A DNA stretch of 64,000 nucleotides from Actinokineospora bangkokensis (GCF_001940455.1 NZ_MKQR01000009.1:305308-369307), one strand, 5' to 3'; shown: positions 40,074-49,491, counted from the stretch's first letter. Notes: generated by a model not told the origin, from the sequence alone. Translations and numbers: made by a program.

Positions 40074-41834
40074 TCACAGCCCCCGGGCGATCACCGCCGC
40101 GGTCACCCGGTCGTCGATCGCGGCGACCGGGGACTCGGTGGCCACCCAGGGCGACCCGCCGAAGTACTTGCTGAAGATGTTCTCCGCCGTGCGCGTGGCG
40201 AGCGCCTGGGCGGTCAGGGTGGGGTTGGCCCCGCCCGCGGAGTTGGCCAGCGCGGAGTTGTCCGCGACGAACAGCCCCGGCACCGCGCGGGTCTCGCCCG
40301 TGGGCGCGACCACCGAGTCCGCCGGGTCCAGGCCCATCCGCATGCTGGAGTGGATGTGCAGCAGCAGCGGCGGCCAGTTGATCCGGTGCACCCGCCGCGC
40401 CCCCGCCGCCCGCACCAGCTCGACGGCCCTGGCGGCCAGGAAGTCGCGGTTGCGCCGGGTGCGCGCCGTGCGGGCCCGGTACTTCATCTCCACCCGCGGC
40501 ACCGGCCCGTTCTCGTCCGGCGGGATGATCGGCGACAGCGTGACCCGGTTCTCCGGCTGCACGTCGTCGTCGGTGACCACCAGCAGGGTGAGCAGCTTGT
40601 CCACGTTGGACATCACGTCCTGCAGCTGCGGACCCACCAACCTGCCCACCGTGTCGGCCCCCTGCGGGCCTACACCGCTGCCGTTGTCGTAGGCACCGGC
40701 CACCCCGGAGTCGCTGAAGTTGAGCGCGAACGCCTGCAGGGCGGGTCCGAAGCCGACGTTCTCCACCCCGCCGTAGCCGGGGAAGTCCATCCGCGCCTGG
40801 GAGTTCGCGCCCTTGCTGGTGCCCACCTCCTCGTCCATGAGCCCGACGACCCAGTCGAGGTGGTGGTCGGTGACCCCGCGCCCCACCCAGCCGTTGGGGT
40901 TGGGCAGGCCGCTGTTGAACCACAGCCGGGGGTTCTCCACCGACCCGCCGGAGAGCACGACCACCTTGGCCTCGACGGTGTGCCGGGCGCCGTCGGGGGT
41001 GCGGAACACCACGCCCTTGGCCCGGCCGCCGTCGGTGAGCACCTTGACCACGTAGGCGTCGGTGATCAGCTCGGCGGGCTTGCCGCCCGGCGACCAGGCG
41101 TCGGCCGTGAGCATCATCGGCACGTACGACACGTCGGTCGACTGGCGGGCCTTGAGGTTGCGCGGCGCCTTGCGCGGCTCCATGCAGCCCTGAAAGCAGT
41201 GGCCGCAGAACGTGCAGCCCCGCGCCTGCGGGTGCAGCAGGTCCTTGGGGTCGCTGCTGCGGCCTGCGGTGCCCTGGGGTTGCAGGATCGCGTTCTCCTG
41301 CGGGCGGTAGCAGGGCCCGGTGGGCTCCTTCTTCGTCAGGTGCGGCAGGCCCATCCGCTCGGCACCGCGGTAGAACGCCGCCTCCTTGCGCCCCATCGGC
41401 GCCGTCTGCACCTGCACCGTGTGCTCGACCCACCGCAGGTACGGGCGGAACTCCTCGTAGGTGAAGGGGAACAGGTGGGCGGTGTCGTAGTTGCCCTTGT
41501 CCGCGCCCTCGTACCCGGCGAACGCCCCGGCGGGCGGGCGCGGGTAGTTGCCGAAGAAGTGCAGCGTCGTGCCGCCCACCCCGGCGATCTGCCAGACGTA
41601 GGAGCTCTGCGGGAAGTCCCGGTCCCACGGCGCCTCACCGAGGTCGGAGGGCCCCACCCGGAACTTGCCGGTGATGGGGTTGTTCATGTCGTCCTCGAGG
41701 TGGGTCCACTCCTGCTCGGGGCGCAGGTGGCGGGCACCGGCCTCGATGACGAGCACGTCCAGGCCCCGGGCGGCGAGCTCCTTGGCCACCACCGGCCCGC
41801 CGCCCCCGGACCCGACGACCACTACATCGCGCAT
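40074..41834 (-). CDS. GMC family FAD oxidoreductase
   Basis: A 586-residue glucose-methanol-choline oxidoreductase. The FAD motif is 'VVVGSGGGGPVVAKELAARG' at residues 5-24, and the C-terminal substrate part contains 'LLLHIHSSMRMG' and 'VADNSALANSAGGANPT', where the active-site His lies. A Cys-rich stretch 'CTFCGHCFQGC' around residue 210 is unusual and could hold a metal or disulfides. GAGGAG precedes the ATG. It follows a small Tat-signal protein by 10 bases, an arrangement like membrane gluconate or sugar dehydrogenases in which the flavoprotein is exported by its partner's signal. Confidence 0.9.
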   Translation of the reverse strand: MRDVVVVGSGGGGPVVAKELAARGLDVLVIEAGARHLRPEQEWTHLEDDMNNPITGKFRVGPSDLGEAPWDRDFPQSSYVWQIAGVGGTTLHFFGNYPRPPAGAFAGYEGADKGNYDTAHLFPFTYEEFRPYLRWVEHTVQVQTAPMGRKEAAFYRGAERMGLPHLTKKEPTGPCYRPQENAILQPQGTAGRSSDPKDLLHPQARGCTFCGHCFQGCMEPRKAPRNLKARQSTDVSYVPMMLTADAWSPGGKPAELITDAYVVKVLTDGGRAKGVVFRTPDGARHTVEAKVVVLSGGSVENPRLWFNSGLPNPNGWVGRGVTDHHLDWVVGLMDEEVGTSKGANSQARMDFPGYGGVENVGFGPALQAFALNFSDSGVAGAYDNGSGVGPQGADTVGRLVGPQLQDVMSNVDKLLTLLVVTDDDVQPENRVTLSPIIPPDENGPVPRVEMKYRARTARTRRNRDFLAARAVELVRAAGARRVHRINWPPLLLHIHSSMRMGLDPADSVVAPTGETRAVPGLFVADNSALANSAGGANPTLTAQALATRTAENIFSKYFGGSPWVATESPVAAIDDRVTAAVIARGL

Positions 41835-41844
41835 GGTGCTCTCC

Positions 41845-42498
41845 TCACTCGGGGACGCGGTCGATGCCGCGGTAGAAGCCCTGGAACTCCGCCCAGCCGT
41901 CGTTCGGGCCGTCGTAGGCGGACAGGTCCCAGCCCAGCGGTCGCCCGGTCAGCTGCTGGGTCTCCCGGTTGAACACCGGGGCCTCGGAGTAGAGCTGGAA
42001 GGCGGCGAGGGTGGGGATGGTGTTGATGACGAAGCGCACCGGGGTGCCGTCGGCCAGCCCCGGTTCCTCCAGCCTGCGCAGCACCTCGGTCTTCTGCGCG
42101 TGCTTGAGGTTGGCGAAGGACGAGGCGAACGGGCCGATGAGCGCGCCGGGGTTGACGTTGAGCGCGACGATGTTGAGCAGGGCGGCGACCGCGGCGGCGC
42201 CCGGCAGGTTGAGGTTGAACGGCCGACCCACCACGGGGAACGGGATGGCCTGGTCGTAGGTGCGCTCCAGCGGGGCCGCGCCCCCGGTGTCCGCGCCGCC
42301 CCGCAGCGGGAGGGTGACCCCCTGGTGCTGGGAGAACTTGTCCGTGCCCGGCACGAGGTAGGCGAGCAGGCCCTGGAAGGTGTCCCGGATCGGCGGCAGC
42401 TCGACCGCGCTCGCGGTTGGCGCCACCCCGACCGTGGCGACCAGACCCGCGACCCCCAGCCCGGCGAGCAGCGTGCGACGGGTGATCGGTTCCGACAT
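41845..42498 (-). CDS. Tat-exported small subunit partner of the GMC oxidoreductase
   Basis: A 217-residue protein beginning with a Tat signal ('TRRTLLAGLGVAGL', cleavage near 'TASA' at about residue 31). The mature part is helical, with 'FQGLLAYLVPGTDKFS' and 'PVRFVINTIPTLAAFQLYSE', similar in layout to gluconate 2-dehydrogenase subunit 3-like proteins. It is upstream of the GMC gene in the same operon. The pair probably forms an exported dehydrogenase; the substrate is unknown. Confidence 0.75.
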   Translation of the reverse strand: MSEPITRRTLLAGLGVAGLVATVGVAPTASAVELPPIRDTFQGLLAYLVPGTDKFSQHQGVTLPLRGGADTGGAAPLERTYDQAIPFPVVGRPFNLNLPGAAAVAALLNIVALNVNPGALIGPFASSFANLKHAQKTEVLRRLEEPGLADGTPVRFVINTIPTLAAFQLYSEAPVFNRETQQLTGRPLGWDLSAYDGPNDGWAEFQGFYRGIDRVPE

Positions 42499-42758
42499 GC
42501 CGATGACGCTAGGGGCGGCCACCGCATTCCGCTGGGCCCCGAGGACAAATCCGCCCGACATGACAAGTACCCGTTTCCGGTCGTGGGCGAAATGATGCCT
42601 ATTCGATGTTTCCGCTCGGTCCCGGCGGGTACCGCCTGCGGTTTGACGTGCGGATACGCGGTTGTGGCCACTTCTGGGCGAAAGGTTCGGCTGTTCGCTG
42701 GTTTGCCGGTTCCGGCGCAGGGAACACCCGGGCGCCGGATCGCGGCCGGAGGAGGAAC

Positions 42759-43442
42759 ATGCGCCAGGAACTGACCGGTACCATCGCCGCCCTCTTCCGG
42801 GCGCTGGGCCGCGCGCGGTCCGCGCCCGCGTTCCACCCCACCGGCCGAGTCTTCGAGGGCAAGATCACGGCGACCCCTACATGTCCGTCGTGGCTGCCTC
42901 TGTCCAGCGGCGGCGCGCCCGCGCTGGTGCGGCTGTCCAAGGGGGTCGGGCTGCCCGGCGGCGCGCCCGACATCCTGGGGCTGGCGGTGCGCACCTGGCC
43001 GGGTGGGCGCTCCTGGGACCTGCTGCTGTCCAGCAGCGCCTTCGGCGTGCTGCCTTTCCCGGCCCGCGAGTGGGGCCGGGCGAACTACAGCACCATCGGC
43101 GCGCTCGCGGGCACCCACGGCGGCGGGGTGCTGCTGGCCCGACCGCGACGGCTCCCCGCGCACGCCCGCCTCGACGCGCTGAACCCCCTGCTGCCCTTCC
43201 ACTTCGACCTCCTGCTGCGCGGCACCGGGCTCGTCGGTCGACTGTCGATCACCCGGCAGGTCGACCCGGGCCGCACGGCCTTCGACCCGGTGCGCAACGC
43301 GGGCGGGCTGGAGCTGCGCCCGCGGTGGCTGCGCGCGGTCCGCGCGGCGGCGTACGCGGGCAGCCGCGCGGGCCGCGACGCCGAGGCGGCGGTGGAGCGC
43401 GGCAGCGCAGCGACGCCCCTCATCGCCACCCCCGATGCTTGA
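42759..43442 (+). CDS. Catalase-fold-related hypothetical protein
   Basis: A 227-residue protein. 'FHPTGRVFEGKI', 'ALVRLSKGVGLPGGAPDILG' and 'LAVRTWPGG' match a group of actinobacterial proteins sometimes called phosphodiesterase, which seem related to the catalase beta-barrel core. No catalytic His/Asn pair of a true catalase is evident. The N-terminus is not a signal peptide. GGAGGAAC precedes ATG 42759. Function is unknown. Confidence 0.65.
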   Translation: MRQELTGTIAALFRALGRARSAPAFHPTGRVFEGKITATPTCPSWLPLSSGGAPALVRLSKGVGLPGGAPDILGLAVRTWPGGRSWDLLLSSSAFGVLPFPAREWGRANYSTIGALAGTHGGGVLLARPRRLPAHARLDALNPLLPFHFDLLLRGTGLVGRLSITRQVDPGRTAFDPVRNAGGLELRPRWLRAVRAAAYAGSRAGRDAEAAVERGSAATPLIATPDA

Positions 43443-43660
43443 CGCCGACGGGGATTGGCGCTCGGAATCTCGATCCGGCTGAGGTCGAGCTGGAGTGCGG
43501 CAGCGCGCGTGTGCGCCTTGCCTGCGGGGTTGTCACCCGCGTACGAGAACCCGACCGCCGTCGCTCACCTGGCCGCATCCCTGGTCCCGTTTCCTGGGAA
43601 TCACCCCCCGGGTGCGCGTGATCGGGCGGAAACCCGCTGGCACGGGCCTACCATGGGGGC

Positions 43661-44212
43661 GTGGCCCGACCAGTCCCGCTGCCCCGCGCCCTGCGCGTGG
43701 TGCGCGGCGGTCTGCTCGCGGCCAGTGCGGCCACCCTCGCCACCGCCGCCCACCTGACGGCGGGTGGCGCCGTTCCGGCCACCGGCGTGGCGCTGCTGCT
43801 GACCGCGGTGCTGAGCTGGGCCGGCATCACCGTCGCCGAGCGCAAGCCCGGCGTCCTGGGGACGACCGCGGTGCTCGGCGTGGTGCAACTGGTCTCGCAC
43901 GGGCTCCTCACCGCCCTCGCGACCGCTGAGGACCACCACCTGCACCACCACCCGCACACCGCGCACCCCGGCCCGGCGGCGATGCTCGGCCTGCACGCCG
44001 CGGCCGTGCTGCTCACCGGTGTGCTGCTGGCCAGGGCCGACGCCGCTGTTCTCGCCGCGGCCCGGCTCGTGGCGGCCGTCCTGCCCCGCCCGCCCGCGCC
44101 CGCGGCGCCGGTGCGGGTGCCCCAGCCGGTCGTCGCGACCGCGCTGCTCGCCCCGGTCTCGGTGACCTGGGCCAGGCTGCCCGCCCGGCGCGGCCCACCC
44201 GCTCGGCGCTGA
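43661..44212 (+). CDS. His-rich small membrane protein
   Basis: A 183-residue protein with about four hydrophobic helices (near residues 15-35, 40-60, 67-85 and 105-125). Between the third and fourth is a His-rich loop, 'AEDHHLHHHPHTAHPG', probably outside the membrane and able to bind metal ions. The C-terminal 50 residues are Pro/Arg-rich. The GTG start follows TACCAT by 6 bases, suggesting a leaderless transcript. I do not recognise the family. Confidence 0.65.
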   Translation: MARPVPLPRALRVVRGGLLAASAATLATAAHLTAGGAVPATGVALLLTAVLSWAGITVAERKPGVLGTTAVLGVVQLVSHGLLTALATAEDHHLHHHPHTAHPGPAAMLGLHAAAVLLTGVLLARADAAVLAAARLVAAVLPRPPAPAAPVRVPQPVVATALLAPVSVTWARLPARRGPPARR

Positions 44213-44340
44213 TCGCCCTCTCGGGCCGTTCCCGCGCGGAACGGCCGGTCCTCGTCGCGCACCGCCCGCGGTGCCGCGCACCCGCACCCCGCCGCGCCGT
44301 CGCGCGCGCCCGGGGCTCATCGACCTGAGCGAGGCTCCCA

Positions 44341-45147
44341 GTGCCGCACCCCGCGCTGTCCAACACCGACCCGCCGCAGTTCACCCTGCCCCAGACAGTC
44401 CAGCCCCATACCGCCCTACCCCAGACAGCCCTACCCCATACCGCCGTGCCGCAGGACGCCCTGCCCCACGCGGGTCTGCTCCGCGCCACCGACCGGTTCT
44501 GGGTGGGGGACCCCAGCGCCGACCTGCTCCCCTCCGGCAGGCACGTGCTCAGCCGGGAGGAAGTGGAGGTCGCCCAGCGCAGGCGGTTGCTGCGCAGCGC
44601 CTTGGAGGTCGTCGCCGAGCACGGCTACGCGAAGGCCACGCTGACCGAGTTCGTCGACCAGGCCGCAGTGTCCCGCCGGACTTTCTACGAACAGTTCGAG
44701 AACAAGGAGCACTGCTTCGCCACCGCCGTCGCGCTGTACACCACCGCCGCCCACCAGGTGCTGGCAGACCTCGTGCACACGACGCCGGACCCCGACTGGC
44801 AGGGGCGCCTGCGCGCGGGTGTGCACGGCTACCTGGACTTCCTCGCCGCGCACCCGGCCTACACGCGCGCCTGCCTGGTCTGCGCCACCGGGGCCGCCCC
44901 GTCGGTGGACGCCGTGATCACCGCCGGTCGCGCGCACCTCGGGGACATCCTGTCCCAGCTGCACGAGGAGGCCCAGGCCGCCGGGGCCGCGGTCGAACCC
45001 GTCGGCCGCGACCTGATGGACTTCGCCGTGGGCGCGCTCGCCGACGCCGTGCGGGTGGCGGTCCTGCGGTCGGGGGTGCCGTCGCTGCCCGCGGTGGCGC
45101 CGACGGTCGTCGAGTTCACGACCAGGATGTTCACCGCCCGCGGCTGA
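44341..45147 (+). CDS. TetR family regulator with a repeated N-terminal tail
   Basis: The DNA-binding domain lies at residues about 78-125 ('AEHGYAKATLTEFVDQAAVS', 'RRTFYEQFENKEHCF'), followed by a helical ligand domain. In front of it, GTG 44341 adds a tail containing three decapeptide repeats of the form (A/T)LPQTxxPHT. The start is uncertain: GTG 44446 or 44503 would remove most or all of the repeats and still leave 'LLPSGRHVLSREEV', which precedes the domain in relatives. Its last 17 bases overlap the convergent PucR gene. Confidence 0.75.
   Translation: MPHPALSNTDPPQFTLPQTVQPHTALPQTALPHTAVPQDALPHAGLLRATDRFWVGDPSADLLPSGRHVLSREEVEVAQRRRLLRSALEVVAEHGYAKATLTEFVDQAAVSRRTFYEQFENKEHCFATAVALYTTAAHQVLADLVHTTPDPDWQGRLRAGVHGYLDFLAAHPAYTRACLVCATGAAPSVDAVITAGRAHLGDILSQLHEEAQAAGAAVEPVGRDLMDFAVGALADAVRVAVLRSGVPSLPAVAPTVVEFTTRMFTARG
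44384..44473 (+). repeat. Three tandem 30-base repeats
   Basis: Units at 44384-44413, 44414-44443 and 44444-44473; the first two are nearly identical (CCCTACCCCAGACAGCCC core) and the third has diverged. They encode decapeptides in the TetR N-terminal tail or lie in its leader, depending on the true start. Confidence 0.7.
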
Positions 45148-46726
45148 GCCAGGTCCGGTCCCGCAGGGCGAGCTGGAGCTCCAGCAGCAGCCGGTCGGCG
45201 GGGTCGGTGAGGTCGACCCCGATGACCTCGGCGGCCCGCCGCACCCGGTACCGCAGGGTGTTCGGGTGCACCGCGAGCGCGGTGGCGGCGGCCCGGACGT
45301 CGCCGTGGTGGGCCAGGAACACCGCGGTGCTGCGGGCCAGGTTGGCGCCGTGGTCGCGGTCGTGGGCGGTGAGCGCGTCCACCCTCGGGTCGCGCAGCTC
45401 GGGGTGCTCGGCCACCAGGTCCAGCACCTCCCCGAGCAGCACCGCCGTGCGGGACTCGGCCAGGGTGGTCACCCGGTCGGCGGGGAAGGCGGCGCCGTCG
45501 AGCACCCGGTCGACCTCGGTGCGCGCGGCGGCCACGGCCCCGAGGTCGGGCACCGGCAGCGCGATGGCCGCCCGCAGCACGCAGGCGCGCCGGGTCTCGA
45601 ACTCGGCCACCAGCCTGCGCGTCCACGCGGTGACCGCGGCGGCGGAGGTGTAGCCGGGGAGCAGGACGTAGGCGCGCTCACCGAGGGCGGTGACGAGCGC
45701 GTCCGGGCGCAGCGCGCTGGCGAGCAGCCGCAGGCTGCTGCCCGGCACCGCGCTCCCCGGCCCGTGCGGGGCCAGCCCGATCACCGCCGCGGCCCCGGTC
45801 TGCGGCAGGTGCAGCGCGGCGGCCAGCGACGGCACGTCCACCCCGCCGCCCCCGGCGCCGAACAGCCGCTGCACCTGCGCGGCCTCGGTGGACGGCGCCG
45901 CCAGCGAGCGGGCGATGGCGTGCGCGGCGATCGCGGCGGCCCCGCGCAGCACCTCCTCGGCGTCGGGGCTGAACGGCCGGTCGCCCTGCTGCAACCAGAT
46001 CGAGCCGAGCACCCCCGCCTGCCCCCGGATCCCCACCACGAGCCTGCGCTCGGTGCGCAGCTCCGGGTGGGCGGGCACGTCGATCACCTCGTCGCTGGCC
46101 CTGATCCGGTCGAACACCCCCCACTCGCGCAGGGCGCGCAGGTAGTCGCGCGGGCCCTGCCTGCCCAGGATCGACAGCCTGCGCAGCTCGTCGGCGGAGG
46201 CGTCGGAGGCCGAGTAGGCCAGCACCCGGGACTGGGCGTCCTCGATCGAGACCATCCCCCCGGCGTCGCGGGCGACGATCCTGGCCAGGTCGAACAGGTC
46301 GGTGGCGGCCAGGTCCGGCGCCGCGGCCTGCCTGCGCGAGCCGTCGAGCAGCCGGTGCACCACCGGCAGCACGCTGTCCCACCGGGCCAGCGGGTGCACC
46401 GCGACCAGGGCCACCCCGGCCGCGCGCGCGGCGGTCCGCACCCCGGCGCCGACCGACTTCGCCATCACCGCGCGCGGCCGGTCGCGGGGGGCGCGCCGGG
46501 CCAGGTCCGCGAACCACCGCTCGGCCTCGGCGGCCCCGACCCCGACGTGCAGGTGCAGGTCGGGCACGGCGGCGGGCCAGTCCCCGTCGGCGGCGAGGTC
46601 GGCGCCCTCGACCAGGGCCGCGGTGGCGACCTCGACCAGGTCGCCGTGGGGGGCCTCCAGCAACCCCACCACGGCCGAGTCCAGCGCCGCGACCAGCTCG
46701 CGCAGGGTGATCGCCCCGGTGCCCAT
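45131..46726 (-). CDS. PucR-family transcriptional regulator of proline catabolism
   Basis: A 531-residue regulator. The N-terminal part resembles the PucR purine-catabolism domain, a GAF-like central section follows ('SIEDAQSRVLAYSASDASAD'), and the C-terminal helix-turn-helix reads 'AAATALAVHPNTLRYRVRRA'. Actinobacterial PucR proteins beside proline genes activate them. It is divergent from pruA by 127 bases. GAGGAGGG precedes ATG 46726. Direct activation of the put genes by proline is the likely mode, by analogy. Confidence 0.87.
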   Translation of the reverse strand: MGTGAITLRELVAALDSAVVGLLEAPHGDLVEVATAALVEGADLAADGDWPAAVPDLHLHVGVGAAEAERWFADLARRAPRDRPRAVMAKSVGAGVRTAARAAGVALVAVHPLARWDSVLPVVHRLLDGSRRQAAAPDLAATDLFDLARIVARDAGGMVSIEDAQSRVLAYSASDASADELRRLSILGRQGPRDYLRALREWGVFDRIRASDEVIDVPAHPELRTERRLVVGIRGQAGVLGSIWLQQGDRPFSPDAEEVLRGAAAIAAHAIARSLAAPSTEAAQVQRLFGAGGGGVDVPSLAAALHLPQTGAAAVIGLAPHGPGSAVPGSSLRLLASALRPDALVTALGERAYVLLPGYTSAAAVTAWTRRLVAEFETRRACVLRAAIALPVPDLGAVAAARTEVDRVLDGAAFPADRVTTLAESRTAVLLGEVLDLVAEHPELRDPRVDALTAHDRDHGANLARSTAVFLAHHGDVRAAATALAVHPNTLRYRVRRAAEVIGVDLTDPADRLLLELQLALRDRTWLSRGR

Positions 46727-46853
46727 GCCACCCTCCTCGTCCTTCGTCCGATCGTACAAAACCCGGCGGTCAGGTTTGGCCGACCGGATGAACCGCGCGG
46801 GGCCGCGCGCGCGGTTGACTGGCGGCCGAACCCGCCCGCCACCTGGAGGTCTT

Positions 46854-48500
46854 GTGCAGGCCGTCACGACAACGCCGCAGCCGGTCAACGAGCCGGTGGG
46901 CTCGTTCGCCCCCGGCTCGCCGGAGCGCGCCCGGCTCACCGCCAAGCTCGCGGAGCTGGCCGCGAACCCCACCGAGGTGCACAACGTCATCGGCGGCGAG
47001 CACCGCCGGGGGAGCGGCGCGGCCGTCGACGTGGTGCAACCGCACAAGCGCGCCGCCGTCCTGGGCACCTTCACCGAGGCCGGCCCGGCCGACGTCGAGG
47101 CCGCCATCGCCGCCGCGACCGCCGCGGCCCCCGCGTGGCGCGCGCTGTCCTTCGACGACCGCGCGGCGGTGTTCCTGCGCGCCGCCGACCTGCTCGCCGG
47201 GCCCTGGCGGGAGACCATCGCGGCGGCCACCATGCTCGGCCAGTCCAAGTCCGCCTACCAGGCCGAGATCGACGCCCCGTGCGAGCTGGTGGACTTCTGG
47301 CGGTTCAACGTCCACTTCGCCCGGCAGCTGCTGGCCGACCAGCCGATCTCCGCGCCCGGGGTGTGGAACCGGGTCGAGCACCGGCCGCTGGAGGGGTTCG
47401 TCTACGCGATCACCCCGTTCAACTTCACCGCCATCGCCGCGAACCTGCCCACCGCGCCCGCGCTGATGGGCAACACCGTGCTGTGGAAGCCCTCGCCCAC
47501 CCAGGCCGTCGCCGCCTACTGGACGATCAAGCTGCTGGAGGCCGCCGGGCTGCCCGCCGGGGTGATCAACATGGTGCACGGCCCCGGCCCGGCCGTCTCC
47601 GACGTGGCGCTGGCGGACCGGCGGCTGGCGGGCATCCACTTCACCGGCTCCACCGCGACCTTCCAGCACCTGTGGCAGCGGGTGGGCGCGAACATCGCCC
47701 GCTACGACACCTACCCGCGGCTGGTGGGTGAGACCGGCGGCAAGGACTTCGTGCTCGCGCACAGCTCCGCCGACCCGGACGTGCTCACCACCGCCCTGCT
47801 GCGCGGCGCGTTCGACTACCAGGGCCAGAAGTGCTCGGCCGCCTCCCGCGCGTTCATCCCGCGCTCGGTGTGGAAGCGGATGGGCGACGACCTGGTGGCC
47901 AAGGCGTCCGCGCTGAGCTACGGCGACGTGTCCGACCTGGCGCACTTCGGCGGCGCCGTCATCGACCAGCGCTCGTTCGACCGCAACGCCGCCGCGCTGG
48001 CCCGGGCCAAGTCCACCCCGGGCCTGACGATCGCCGCGGGCGGGCACGCCGACGACGCCGAGGGCTGGTTCGTCGAGCCGACCGTGCTCCTGGGCGACGA
48101 CCCCGCCGACGAGGCCTTCCGCACCGAGTACTTCGGCCCGATCCTGGCCGTGCACGTCTACGACGACGCCGCGCCCGGGTCGTTCGCCAAGGCGGTCGAG
48201 CTGGTCGACTCCGGGTCGGCCTACGCGCTCACCGGGTCGGTCATCGCCACCGACCGCGCCGCCGTCGCCGAGGCCACCGAGGGCCTGCGCTTCGCCGCCG
48301 GCAACTTCTACGTCAACGACAAGCCGACCGGCGCGGTGGTGGGCCAGCAGCCCTTCGGCGGGGCCCGCGCCTCGGGCACCAACGACAAGGCGGGCTCCCC
48401 GCAGAACCTGCTGCGCTGGACCTCGGCCCGCACGATCAAGGAGACCTTCGTCCCGCCGACCGACCACCGCTACCCGCACCAGCGGCCCGAGGAGTCCTGA
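46854..48500 (+). CDS. pruA: L-glutamate gamma-semialdehyde (P5C) dehydrogenase
   Basis: A 548-residue aldehyde dehydrogenase that oxidises glutamate semialdehyde to glutamate with NAD+. The length suits stand-alone PruA. The catalytic Cys is in 'YQGQKCSAASRAFIP', the general-base Glu in 'LVGETGGKDFV', and 'ITPFNFTAIAANLP' holds the catalytic Asn. The C-terminal 'GGARASGTNDKAGS' is typical. TGGAGG precedes the GTG. Its stop overlaps the ATG of the proline dehydrogenase gene, so both enzymes of proline catabolism are translated together. Confidence 0.95.
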   Translation: MQAVTTTPQPVNEPVGSFAPGSPERARLTAKLAELAANPTEVHNVIGGEHRRGSGAAVDVVQPHKRAAVLGTFTEAGPADVEAAIAAATAAAPAWRALSFDDRAAVFLRAADLLAGPWRETIAAATMLGQSKSAYQAEIDAPCELVDFWRFNVHFARQLLADQPISAPGVWNRVEHRPLEGFVYAITPFNFTAIAANLPTAPALMGNTVLWKPSPTQAVAAYWTIKLLEAAGLPAGVINMVHGPGPAVSDVALADRRLAGIHFTGSTATFQHLWQRVGANIARYDTYPRLVGETGGKDFVLAHSSADPDVLTTALLRGAFDYQGQKCSAASRAFIPRSVWKRMGDDLVAKASALSYGDVSDLAHFGGAVIDQRSFDRNAAALARAKSTPGLTIAAGGHADDAEGWFVEPTVLLGDDPADEAFRTEYFGPILAVHVYDDAAPGSFAKAVELVDSGSAYALTGSVIATDRAAVAEATEGLRFAAGNFYVNDKPTGAVVGQQPFGGARASGTNDKAGSPQNLLRWTSARTIKETFVPPTDHRYPHQRPEES

Positions 48501-49453
48501 TGCCCCTCGCAGGCGTCCTGCGCCCCGCACTGCTCGCCGCGGCCCGCTCGCCCAAGGCCGAGCGCGCCATCACCCGCGTCCCGGCGACGAAGTCCCTGGT
48601 GGACCGGTTCGTGGCCGGGACGTCCACACCGGACGCGGTCGCCGCCACCCGCGACGTGCTGTCCACCGGGCGGTTCGTGACGATCGACCACCTCGGTGAG
48701 GACGTCACCGACGCCCAGCAGGCCACCGCCAACGTCGAGCACTACCTCGACCTGCTCGACGCGCTGTCGGCGATCAGCGACGCCGCGGCCGTCACCCGGC
48801 CGACCGAGATCTCCCTGAAGCTCTCGGCGCTGGGCCAGTCGCTGCCGCGCGACGGGCACAAGGTCGCCCTGGAGAACGCCCGCACGCTCTGCACCGCCGC
48901 CGAGGCTGCCGGGGCGTGGGTGACCGTGGACGCCGAGGACCACACGACGACCGATTCCACGCTGTCGATCGTCGCGGAACTGCGCGAGGACTTCCCGTCC
49001 TTGGGCACGGTCCTCCAGGCCTACCTCAAGCGCACCGAGGCCGATTGCGCCGAATTGTCCTGGTCGCGGATCCGGCTCTGCAAGGGCGCTTATCGCGAAC
49101 CCGCGTCCGTGGCCCACCAGGGCGCGGCGGTGGACGAGGCGTACGTGCGCTGCCTGCGGGTGCTGATGAACGGCACCGGCTACCCCATGGTCGCCACGCA
49201 CGACCCGGCGATGATCGCGGCGGCGACCCGGCTGGCGCTGGCCGCGGGGCGCACGACCCGCGACTTCGAGTTCCAGATGCTGCACGGCATCCGCGACGCC
49301 GAGCAGCGCACGCTGGTGGCCGACAACCACCGGCTGCGCGTCTACCTGCCGTACGGGGACCAGTGGTACGGCTACTTCATGCGCCGCTTGGCGGAACGGC
49401 CCGCCAACCTGGCGTTCTTCCTGCGCGCGGTGGCGGGGTCCGCGGGCCGTTGA
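48500..49453 (+). CDS. putA: Monofunctional proline dehydrogenase
   Basis: A 317-residue FAD-dependent beta/alpha barrel enzyme oxidising proline to P5C. Motifs 'EISLKLSALGQ', 'VTVDAEDHTTTDSTL', 'IRLCKGAYREP' and 'EFQMLHGIRDAEQRTL' are diagnostic, and 'VYLPYGDQWYGYFMRRLAERP' (read as VYLPYGDQWY then GYFMRRLAERP) closes the active site with conserved Arg residues. The ATG overlaps the pruA stop codon (TGATG). A strong terminator follows 13 bases after its stop. P5C is passed on to PruA. Confidence 0.95.
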   Translation: MPLAGVLRPALLAAARSPKAERAITRVPATKSLVDRFVAGTSTPDAVAATRDVLSTGRFVTIDHLGEDVTDAQQATANVEHYLDLLDALSAISDAAAVTRPTEISLKLSALGQSLPRDGHKVALENARTLCTAAEAAGAWVTVDAEDHTTTDSTLSIVAELREDFPSLGTVLQAYLKRTEADCAELSWSRIRLCKGAYREPASVAHQGAAVDEAYVRCLRVLMNGTGYPMVATHDPAMIAAATRLALAAGRTTRDFEFQMLHGIRDAEQRTLVADNHRLRVYLPYGDQWYGYFMRRLAERPANLAFFLRAVAGSAGR

Positions 49454-49466
49454 TCACCCGGGTGCA

Positions 49467-49491
49467 GGGGCGGCGGCGATCCCGCCGCCCC
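49467..49491. terminator. Terminator of the proline operon
   Basis: GGGGCGGCGG, 5-base loop, CCGCCGCCCC: a perfect 10-pair stem, followed by TTCCC, 13 bases after the putA stop. Confidence 0.8.

Noticed and set aside
44013..44489. Minus-strand frame with a 'WGRAVWGRAVWG' repeat
   Set aside because: This is the antisense reading of the 30-base tandem repeats, not a separate protein.
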